From contig NJPS01000002.1 of assembly GCA_002946415.1 (NCBI GenBank), forward strand, positions 186,001 to 250,000: a stretch of DNA of 64,000 nucleotides, given 5' to 3'. Position numbers and translations under genes: made by a program. The DNA is from Rutstroemia sp. NJR-2017a BVV2 (lineage: Eukaryota; Ascomycota; Leotiomycetes; Helotiales; Rutstroemiaceae). The first letter of the stretch is position 1, and each line of letters opens with the position of its first letter. Of the stretch, positions 21,740-31,309 are shown piece after piece. Below the pieces are notes generated by a model, which was not told the DNA's origin, did not search any database, and was given only the letters and a program-made list of their open reading frames with translations.

Positions 21740-24540
21740 TTTGCCTGGATTGGTTGTTCTTCTCTCTTCGCGACGTTGCGTGAAAGCCTCCGTTTAGGCT
21801 ATTCGAGGTGGGACGGCGAAAGGTGTCGACCGATGACGACGGGTTGGTTTTTTTCCGCGTATGTGCGAGGTGCGAGGTGCGAGGTACGAGGATGTGTGCA
21901 ACGAACAAATCAAAACAATTTGAAGCAGCAAAAATCTAGAACTTCAATGGTCTTTTATCCAAATTAATTCGTCGCATGCTTGGGAGTTTGTGGTGTAAGG
22001 ATATGGATATAGATATGGAAAGGAGACAAGTAAAACCTCATCGCCGTCCCCCAAATTATTGATTAAGAATTAGAAAGAAAAGTCGTAGGAGGAGGGAGGG
22101 GAAGGGGCTATTGATCTCATGCAAAAGTTCCCACAGAATCAGGTGGTGTTCAGGCACAGCAGCAGGCAGAGTCGTACTGATGTAGTTTCTATGACTGAGA
22201 CTGAGACTGAGTAGGATGAGTAGTAGTGTTAAGTGACGAACGGACTTTGTGCGAAGTGCATGCACCAGGCACAGGAACGGTATTTGTGGAAAGCTTATAA
22301 TTGGTCTACTGCGGTCGTTCGATAGGAGGAGGAGTAGTAGTTCGGTAGACAGGAGGTAGTTCGGCAAGAGAGGTGCAGATTTTTGAGCGAAGAAAGACAA
22401 GCTCTCGAGTAAGTTCCCGGACAGAGGCTGAGTAACGTCAATACTTTTTAGAAATCTAGAATACTTCATCCAATCAGTATCATGTGCAACCGCATTCAAG
22501 GAAAGGGAGAGAAAACTCGGATTCGGCGGACCCCAATCCATGCGGAGAGGGAACGGGATTGGGGGACGTGGATGGGGTGATGATGTATGTCTGCGGCAAG
22601 GCAGGGCACAGTCTGATAGGATGTAGAGAGTATCACATACCAAGTTTGCAGCCTTTTGGCAGTTTTGTCAGACGGAGGGGCGGCGGAATCAGGAAGAGGA
22701 CGCGGCCACGGCCATATGTACGACGATAGCGGGATGATTATTTGATCGATTGGATTGATGGTATTTGGTCGCTTGAATGATTGAATGACGACTATGGACT
22801 GTGAATTTTCCAGATAGCTGATGTCATTTATCGCTTGAAGTTGGCCAAGCGCTGCACGAGAAAGGGAAAAGATCAGATGAAAAGCTCCAAATCCCATCCA
22901 GACCCGTCTGTACTCGAGTAATTCTTCAGCCGACTACGACGGATAGGGAGAGAATGCCGTGCGGAGGAGATGCGAAGTATTGGATGCGATGAAAACTTTG
23001 AGGCAGAGAATTTTACTCTAGAACGACATTAATCCACGATAGCTTTCTTTTTGCTTTTTCCGATCGTCGGCAAGGTATAGCTCCCTCCTAGCAATTTCAT
23101 TTCAAATGAAATCTCCTTACCAAGCAACAAATCACACTTTCCCCATCATCTGTCTCCCTATGGCATATGCTATTCATGTCACACAGCAATTAAGCAGATC
23201 ATGTTCGTCTCATCAAAGGGAAACACAAGTCCACGATGTTTCATCAGCAGGCCAATTCCCTGGCGAAGGGGCTCAAACGAAATGACTTCATCACAGGGCT
23301 TCGTTACACATACAGTAGAAACACTTATTTGAGGAGCCACGCCACGCCTCGCCACGCGACTCCACTCTAGATGTGGGTGGGCACTTTGACATTTTTGACG
23401 GATTATTTTGAGCATCTACGAAGTAGACACACAGCGGGCTCGACGCGACGGACGGGAGAAGAGAGAAAGAAAGACGCACACAGACTCTCCAGTGCAGAAA
23501 TAGCAGGCCGTGTACAGCATCCAAAAGGCATCTAGACAATGAAACCATTACACTGCCTTGGATTCTTCAGAATATTCGTTCAACCACAGTAACCAGCTAC
23601 AGCATATCATATTGTCCGAACGAACAACTTGGACCAGCCAACCAACCGCATGGTATTACACGCAAAAGTCCCGCCCGTCCTACGGTACCAAGGAGCAAAA
23701 TAGCAAGTGGGGAAGAAGCGGGCTCCAATGACCCTGTCCCATTCCTGTGTATGTTTCACGCATATCTAACTCACGGAGTACAAAAAGGGCTGATCGGATC
23801 CCGGGAATGTCACAGGACTGTACATGTACAGTATTTTCGCATAACTTAGTTGCACGGAGCAGTGAAGCTATTGTATCGGATCCACTCTTCAGCTAGAGTA
23901 TGTACAATACATATGCACCTCGCTGTCGTACCTAGACAGCCCGAACAGTTCGCAACCTGCACCCCTTCATCGACCTCTAGCCCCGATGTTCAAGACTCTG
24001 GAGAGAGGTCGGTCTCAGATCCATGTATCGAGGGGCTGAAGCTGCTGGATTGGCATTTGCTTTTTTGCGCAATGAATGGGCCTGAGTCTGGGTCTGGGTC
24101 TGGGTCTGTTGATTTAGGGGATCAATTTCAGCGGTTGCAGGTGAAACATAAAAACTCAATTACGGTAATCTACTATTTGTCCCCTTACTACTTCGTAACC
24201 AACGTGAACTCCGGGCTATGCTATGTTATGACAAGAAGACATCCCCGAAATATCAATGTCCCTATTCATACAAGTACAATGCAACGCAAGAAAAGTACCT
24301 CCCCTCCCCTCCCTCCACGCACAGTTCATCCCATCCCATCCCATCTTGATCCTGAAACCTATCCGATCCTCCGGGGTCGATCCGGCAAACAGCACGCAAC
24401 CTCTTCCCAACATCATCTCACCTCACCTCATCCCATCTTACGCGTTTGGCATTCGTGCATTCGTAAATCATCACATCGTGAACATAATCAGAATCAGTAT
24501 CGTCACCCCCATCCATCCTCCAACCCGAAACGCCTCCCGT
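21740..24540. other. Long intergenic stretch, no gene recognised
   Basis: 2.8 kb with only short, unrelated frames on both strands. A minus-strand frame at 22056-22643 is Leu/Ser/Pro-rich with no family features and is not called. A perfect 16-bp palindrome ACTGTACATGTACAGT lies at 23817-23832. A GGGTCT microsatellite lies at about 24086-24110. The left end holds the SYLF gene promoter. Confidence 0.5.
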
Positions 24541-25026
24541 TTACAACAACCCCTTCCCAGACTTCAATCCCCCTACCAATCCTTCCCCCGAATCTCCTCC
24601 TCCCAGAAGCCCTCCCGTGAGTCCCTCGCCGTTTTTCTTCAATCCTCCGATGACACCTTCGCCGTCTTTGACTGCTTGGGCTTGTTGGTTGCCGGTTAGG
24701 TCGCCTGTGGGGGAGTTGCGTTAGTGGGGATGTGGTACAGTTCAGCAAGGAGAATTCGAGCACTGTGTGAGAGTTTGGCGGTACAGTATGGTATGAAAAT
24801 CGTATAAATGAGGTAAAAGAGAAGCACACTTACCAGCCAGGAAATCCGTCCCCTCTTGTAACCCCTGCATACCCAACTTCTTCGCCTCGGCCTTGGCCTT
24901 GAATTTGAATGCGAAGACGCCCAGGTCCTCGATATATTCGTCGAGAAGCCCGGCGTAGTATGCGCCGCCGATGACGAGGAAGATGGTCGCGATGGTTGCG
25001 AGAACTGTGAAGGTGGTGTTGGCCAT
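24541..25026 (-). CDS. Small single-pass membrane protein with Gly-rich tail
   Basis: Two exons (25026-24834, 24704-24541) sum to 119 codons (118 aa). A 129-nt intron starts GTAAGT and ends CAG. The N-terminus is a single hydrophobic helix (TVLATIATIFLVIGGAYYAGLL, residues about 7-28), a signal anchor or signal peptide. It is followed by an amphipathic Lys/Ala segment (FKAKAEAKKLGMQGLQEGTDFLAG). Exon 2 adds GDLTGNQQAQAVKDGEG and a Gly/Leu-rich repeat tail (GGLKKNGEGLTGGLLGGG) ending in KGLL. I recognise it only as a type of short conserved fungal membrane protein, with no function known to me. Splicing in phase and the sensible continuation across the intron support a real gene. Confidence 0.75.
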
Positions 25027-26597
25027 TTTGATTGGTTGACTGAGATTTACGAGGCGGGGTTAAGTTGCTAAGGGGTATTGTTTGAATGCGATATGATCAA
25101 TTGAAATAGCAAGATTAGAAAAGAGAGATTCCCCCATCTCTTATACCTTAGATCTTACCTTCACTTCAGCCCGCTACCTCATCATCTTCAATCATCGCGC
25201 ATATGACGTTTCTGGCGTTTCTTGGAAGTTGAAAATTTATGCATAATCAAGTTTGCGGCGTCGCCAAAATTTCTTGGGAGTTCGCATATTCCTGGCAGAT
25301 AACGGCCCTGAGGCTAGAAGTTGGCATGGCTGGCTTGAAATGCCCCTGGGCTGTTCTTGCATGACGGAAGCTAGCAGGCGAGAACGCGACGCAACAACTT
25401 CCAGGTCTTGGAAATTGTGTAGCAAAACAGATATTTGACATTTTGCTTGAAATTCGCAAGGACGCTGTAAGTTTGCTTCGATAGCACTATATTATTGAGT
25501 ACCAATACTTGGGAGTAGTGGAGTTGAATGACATCGTCTTTCTACACGAAAAATGCATCCAGGAGGGAGGCCGCTGTATTCTAAGCAGATTAGGTGTGTA
25601 GCACGCGCTTGCATTTAGTCGAAGTACAGCAATACTAGAGCTTCATCCAATATAATCATAAGAAAGGTATAGTAGTGAGTGATAGTTTGGAAATATATTG
25701 ATTAGACGCCAGCTGTACGAAGTACGGTATACTTCTTGTGTGTACTTCGGCAACTAGCGCTAGGGAGTGTACAAACTAGCCGATCCTAGCCGACTATCAG
25801 AAAGACTTCAAACGACAAATTCTCCCAAACTGTGCTGGAATCATAGTACTACTTGTCTGAAGATAAAGTCAACATCTAGTGGTGATTTGTAGTCTACTGA
25901 ATGTACAAGTCTCAAAATTAGAATTAAAAGTCAATTTTCGAACGAATTAGAATGAGGTTAAGGTAGGTGGTTAGATAGTTGGCGCATCACTTGGTGGCAG
26001 GGACTATTTGAGAAGCTTTCGGACCTATGAATGAGTTAGTTAGATAGCTTCAGTTTTACTTAGTGTCGATGATTCTGCAGTTACTAATCTCAGTAAAGAA
26101 GTAATGATGCTTGGTTCGGCTTGGTTGATTCTTTCTACCTGATAGAACGTAAGACCTCCGTACGACACTGACCTCCTGTATCAATTGCCTAATGGGGTCA
26201 TTACGATTCTCTCTCCCATAACTATACAGCTTACCTCGCACAGCCAAACATAGGAAGCCGGAGTTATTTGGGGTGAATGAATGGAAATTTCACAGTGGTC
26301 GCTGAGGGCCATGGCGTTAATCGCGTTTCGACAGGAGTCTAATTGTATGGGAAGGCAGGTAGCTGAGACCATAGAGTCAATCACTAGTCGCCAGACTACG
26401 GTTGCCGTTCGCAAATTCTAGAAGATGCTCTTGCGTAGTGAATGAGTGCGCTTTGGGCGTGGTTTGGTTTCTGTCAGGTTACACACAACCGAAACCCTTG
26501 TAACTTCAAGAAATGCACCTCTTCAGGACTTCGATAACTCATCACACACAACTGTTACGCCAAGCAGCAAACGCTCTCCAAACACACTTGCTGAAGG
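25027..26597. other. Intergenic, no gene recognised
   Basis: 1.6 kb, AT-rich in the middle (about 25480-26060). No protein family, RNA gene or clear repeat was seen. Confidence 0.5.
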
Positions 26598-27551
26598 ATG
26601 GCGGCGATATCAGGTGGAAGGTATTATCACATGGTACTAGGGGTAGAGCAGACTGCTACGCTCGAGGAAATTAAACGCGCATAGTACCAGAAGGCTATGG
26701 AGGTACATCCAGATCATAATTTGAACGGTAATACCACTGCAGCTTTCCAAGAGGTATGTTAAATCTCCCACTTTGGCCATCTTTCACTTGGATTCTGACA
26801 TCATACAAAACGAAGGTCCAGACTGCCTACGAGACTTTGAAGGATGAAGGTACACGTCGAATTTACGATAGTGGCTACATATATACACAGCAACGTCGTA
26901 CCCATCCCCAGCCTGCAGGAAAACCTCCTCATCCTTCTCGAACAGGTACATCAAGCCCAGCTCCCGTTTGGATCCCGCACCAAGAAATCCTCCATGCCGA
27001 GGCCCAAATCGCTGCACTTCAACGGTCAAAGCGAGGTCACCGCAAAGTTTGGATGGCTCAGCTACTTTGCTCGCTGATAGACCGGCTGGAGAGAGAAGTC
27101 GAGGAGTTAGTGCAAGAAATCCAGGATCTGCTGCGGATTACAGCTGAACATATGGCGACGCAAGAGCAACTGAACACCTTTTATGGGGGCAAGAGCGCTG
27201 CAGATTGCAGTAAGACTTCTAGTAGGATTTGACACTCTGGGCGAAATGGCACGCTGGGCGCGGGCGAGGGAGGAGGTAATACAGGCGAGAATTACTGTAC
27301 AGGACCAACTATCTTCAAAGCGAACAGAGTTGGAACAAGAGAGACGTTGGCTCAGTGAAGTGAAAGCGACGAGAGAATCTGCGGATCTGCAGGATGATGC
27401 ACAGATAAAAGAGCTTCAAAAGAAGATACAGGCTAGAGGCGCAAGGGAAGGGGAAGAGAGAGAGCAAAGATGGGGGAGACAGCAAGGGGAGTGGCAGCAG
27501 TGGAAGTGGCAGCAGTGGAAGTGGCAGCAGGGGGAGTGGCAGAAGCAGTGA
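26598..27551 (+). pseudogene. Broken DnaJ-domain protein, paralog of the gene at 28.2-29.6 kb
   Basis: From ATG 26598 the frame encodes a J domain (YYHMVLGVEQTATLEEIKRA), which is cut by an in-frame TAG at 26682-26684. Reading through gives YQKAMEVHPDHNL with the HPD motif. A probable intron at about 26755-26815 leads to TAYETLKDEGTRRIYDSGYI, a Pro-rich linker and EAQIAALQRSK, all matching the intact paralog. The frame stops near 27230. A second frame from 27183 continues the paralog's coiled-coil region (DLQDDAQIKELQKKIQARGA). It ends in a 15-bp tandem repeat coding WQQWK units (about 27488-27545). One nonsense change and one frameshift make this a pseudogene. It faces the intact copy tail to tail. 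Confidence 0.85.
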
Positions 27552-28202
27552 GAAATAGGCTAGGGTAGGAAGATAAAGGGAGGAAGGGGAAAAGCGAACA
27601 TGAGGGTCCACAGACTGTGTGATTCCAGGTGGACGAGTTTGAGGGTCTCTCGTATTCGGGATGGCTTTCCGACGATACGTAGGAAAGACATTTAATTTCA
27701 GTTTTCGCATTGATTTTGGAAATAAAACTAACTGACTTGAATTGTGAACTAAACGATCATGCTATTCTTACAAGATATGAAATTGTTAAAACAGAACCCT
27801 CGGCCTTGCATACAAGACAGTTGTGAATAATAGTTCGCTGTTCCTCCGATAGGTAGCAAAATTGAATGTCCCATATCTGCGAAATGCAAGAAAACTGCTT
27901 GTTGGAAGGAGAAGAGTACAACTTCCTGCTATGTGACGATGGGGTCAAAGTACATCCCCATCTCTAATTGGTCGAGCTAGGAAGGAACATGATAATAGAA
28001 AAGACAGGAATGTTCCCGATGCGAGAAGTGACGATCCTATTTGCTGGATATAACGCAAAACACTAGTTGCTGAAGATGCAATTCTCCACGTCTTCTTCAG
28101 ACCAACTAGCGGGCCGGATCTTATCTGAAATGCAGAGTTACCCTCTACACCAATGTCAAGACCGAAAACAATTAATTTCCCCTCGATTTTGCTTTAATAG
28201 AC
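27552..28202. other. Spacer between the two J-domain copies
   Basis: 651 bp between the 3' ends of the two paralogs. No gene or obvious inverted repeat was recognised. Confidence 0.4.
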
Positions 28203-29582
28203 CTAGTGGTAGGACGTATATTCGTAGTCGCCGTAGTCGCCGTCGTCGTCGTTGTCGTACGAATAATTTTGGCTTCGATTCGTTCTCGTGCCATTGCGCT
28301 TTTTTCTATGACTATGGCGTATATCATACTGACATTTCGGACACGCCTGCATCTCGCAGCCTGGGCACTGTAGCAGATAGGACCAACTCTCAGAACAATT
28401 CGGGCAACTTGTATGACCTTCTACTTTTGGCCACCAGCCGGCGTGGCGGCAGTTTGCGCGTCGTTGTCGGGCTATTTCGGCATTGTCGTCGATAATTTTC
28501 TGCCGCCTCCTGGCGCGTTCTACTTCTCTTTCCTGCTCTGCCGCTCGCTCTTCGGCGAGTTTCTTTAGCATTACTTCTCTAGCTTCCCGCTCCCGTTTCT
28601 CCCGCTGTTCCTGCTGTTCTCGCTGCTTTTTCCACTCCCTTTCTCTTTTCTCCCGCTCCACCTTCTCCCGCTGTTCCTGCTGCTCTCGTTGCTTCTTCCA
28701 CTCCCTTTCTCTTTTTTCCCGCTCCAACCTCTCCCTCATTTCTCTCTCCTTCGTTTCTCTGGCTCGTATCCTGTCCTGAATTACTTGTATTTTCCTATCG
28801 TCGGCCAGATCGGCAGCATCTACCTCCGCCTGCGCATTTCGTAACGAGAATTCCTCTTTGATTAAGTCTGTTTTCTTCCAATCTAGCCGTCTCTCCTTCA
28901 TATCCTTCTCAAGTTTCCTCTCCTGTCTCATCCTATCCTTGCGTGCTTTCTCTTCATCACTATCAACTGGCTTTTTGTGTATTGGAGACAATAACCATGA
29001 TGTCCAACTATTTTTCCATGCCTCTTCCGCCGCCTCGGCAGCTATGATACTGTCTAAATCACGGATTTCTTGCTTCAATCTCTCAATATCCCTCTTTAGC
29101 CCGAGGATCAAAGATTCGAAGTGGTTTTTCTTGGGCTTCCATCGTGCACTACGTTCTTGCTTCGACTTCTGAAGTGCGGCAATCTGCGCCGCCTCACTGA
29201 GAGGCTCTGATTTCGGGGTCGAAGTAGGAGGTGGACGAGACCCTTCCGTGGTTGGACGAGAAGATCCATTTTGTTTTATGGAGGGGTATATGAGATCGTA
29301 GGCTCGGCGTTTGCTTTCATCTTTCAATGTCTCGTAGGCTCTTCCCAACTTCAATGTTTCTGTCAGCATACGGAAAGTGGAAGGTTGACCAAGAGATCTC
29401 AGCTAGATCCCGGGGAATTGACATACCTGTTGAAAAGCTTGAGTAGCATTAGACTTGGCATTCCGATCCGGATGCAGGTTTAGTGCGAGCCGTCTATATG
29501 ATCGGATAACCTGCTCAGTCGTAGCCGTCTGCGCTACTTCTAGGATCATGTAATAATCCTCTGTAATTGCTGATGGCGCCAT
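28203..29582 (-). CDS. DnaJ (J-domain) protein with coiled coil and zinc-ribbon tail
   Basis: Exons 29582-29427 and 29348-28203 sum to 434 codons (433 aa). The N-terminal J domain covers residues about 9-70: DYYMILEVAQTATTEQVIRS, HPD at 37-39, and AYETLKDESKRRAYD. It would stimulate an Hsp70 ATPase. A Pro/Ser linker follows, then a long charged coiled coil (about 130-330) with an internal duplication, REKREREWKKQREQQEQ. The tail is a Cys-rich ribbon, CPNCSESWSY-LLQCPGCEMQACPKCQ, and a basic region. This J / coiled-coil / zinc-ribbon layout is frequent in filamentous ascomycetes; client and location are unknown to me. The intron (78 nt) uses GTATGT and an AAG acceptor that keeps FQQ-LGRAYETL in frame. 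A broken copy lies tail to tail at 26598-27551. Confidence 0.88.
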
Positions 29583-30366
29583 GAATCAGCAACTGCCCTG
29601 CGAAGGCTCTTTTTCAGTGCACCGCGAGTAATCAATGACGTAAATACAGCCCTTGGTTCACCAGGGGTGAGTTGGATGATGAGTTGGTAGCTGGACTTGG
29701 GTGGATTTCCCTGAGTGAGGAGATAGGTGCCTCAATACTCTTTCTTTTCTTCGTGGTCTTTTCAGGGAAGCACAGGGTATAATTTGCCCTGCGAGTCGCA
29801 AGAAGTTTAGCTGTGTTGCGCCCAAGCCTACTGTTGGGACGAACGGCAAAGCACATTCACTCGTGTTGGGTGCAATCTCCAAGTGAATGCCATTTGTAAT
29901 TAGTCTACGGCATTGCGCCATTTAAGGTGCACTTAATAAGTGCTATTATGCCCACCTAGAAAGAGAATCATCATGCATCATAAGAATCACTTAGTTCACA
30001 GTAGAAGGGAACAAGGTGATACAAAACCTGATACATACCAACACCTACCGAGAGACTTCCTCCTATCATTTAGCTACACCTAGCAGGTACTTTATCATGT
30101 TGTGTAGCAAGAAACCTATCACTTCGCCACACCACTACATTTAAATCCAACTGTTGGATACAATTTCGTGGCACAACGTTTCGGCCATGCCACATGATCA
30201 ACCGCGCCGCTACCATACATCTTCCCAAGTGTACAACACCGCGTTTCCAAGAGATGATTTGTTGTTCCATTGATTTGGTCTGTCTATCGGCGGTTAAGTC
30301 AAGCACTCAATTCTCACCATTGCAAACCCTTCTCCTTCCCAAATCCTCAAAAGCTCGTTGCTCAAT
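29583..30366. other. Intergenic, no gene recognised
   Basis: Between the J-protein start and the relic at 30367. No family was recognised. The left end should hold the J-protein promoter. Confidence 0.45.
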
Positions 30367-30752
30367 ATGGCAAACTCGGCAGCGTCCCTTCCCAGCAATG
30401 TCCTAGATGCCCTTGATTATGAGCGCTCTAACTGGGCCAATGGATCTGTCAAAGAAGACCCTTTCTATACTCTTCCTGGTGGCTCAGCGGACTTTCCCGC
30501 AGGTACCTTGATCAAACTTCAGGAAGATGCAAACCCTTCCCACTACACTCTTCCGCCTAACACCACCATATCACGGTTCATTTATCAGTCTAAGAATCTC
30601 AATGATAACTTGGTTCCTGTATCCACATATATTCTCTGGCCTTTTCTGCCCCGCAGCAGCCAATTCGATGGATATCAGGTGGTAGCTTGGGCACATGGTA
30701 CTAGCGGACTCTCCGCAGAATGTGCACCTTCTCATTTCCTAATGGCATCGTA
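30367..30752 (+). pseudogene. 5' fragment of an alpha/beta-hydrolase (secretory-lipase-like) gene
   Basis: From ATG 30367 the frame gives about 128 residues like the start of fungal alpha/beta hydrolases of the secretory-lipase type: DPFYTLPGGSADFPAGTLIK, TTISRFIYQSKNL, STYILWPF, then VVAWAHGTSGLSAECAPSH. The last block is the oxyanion-hole region. Immediately after it the frame enters unrelated sequence and stops. The nucleophile elbow and the Asp/His of the triad are therefore absent, and the product would be inactive. No signal peptide is visible. Confidence 0.7.
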
Positions 30753-31142
30753 AAAGACATATCCTCTAATCGATACTATGTCGGCTCATCCGTCACCGAT
30801 AAAATCACCGTTCATTGTCTCCATGCCAGTGGAACATTTTCCCAAATCGACGAAATCGACATCGAGATGCCCCTAGAAAATCTATCCGTCAATGCAAACC
30901 GTGATATCTACGCAACTGCCTTTCCAGATATTCTTGCGTTGGTTAAAGCCAGGAATGATGCCTCGATTCTGAATGTTCCTGCGGCAGATTTTCGGGTGCA
31001 GGTAGTATTAGATGAGAGGGTGCTGGAGGATATTGAAGCCAGTGTGTTGCCGATGACTAAGGCGGCCGTGCATGATGCTAAGACGGGACGGCTGTTCCCT
31101 AGGCGGGATTTCATCACCGTTCATTGCAGTGTAAACTTATGA
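30734..31142 (+). pseudogene. 3' fragment of an arylesterase/paraoxonase-like (SMP-30/strictosidine-synthase fold) gene
   Basis: The frame ending at 31142 matches the C-terminal third of fungal serum-paraoxonase/arylesterase-family beta-propellers. Blocks in order: FPNGIVKDISSNRYYVGSS, IEMPLENLSVNANRDIYATAFP, and AVHDAKTGRLF close to the end. The N-terminal two-thirds of the propeller are missing. It is joined, in another reading frame, directly to the hydrolase fragment ending at about 30735-30750. Together they are a chimeric relic, probably from a deletion between two once-adjacent genes. Confidence 0.65.
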
Positions 31143-31309
31143 GCCGGGTATGTAAGATTTGGTCTAACGAAGTAGTACAGACATATATCTGCGATTTTTC
31201 AATTCGATTGAAAAACGATCAGGCTGGAGAAAATGATTTATGATCATTTACAAACAAATACTTTCTAGATTGCACTCATCACTAAAGCTCGAGCTAGTGA
31301 TACTGAAAT

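Noticed and set aside
22056..22643. 195-aa minus-strand Leu/Ser/Pro-rich frame
   Set aside because: No family features, no splice partners, low-complexity composition.
23817..23832. Perfect 16-bp palindrome ACTGTACATGTACAGT
   Set aside because: Single short palindrome in a gene-free stretch with no neighbouring start. Could be chance.
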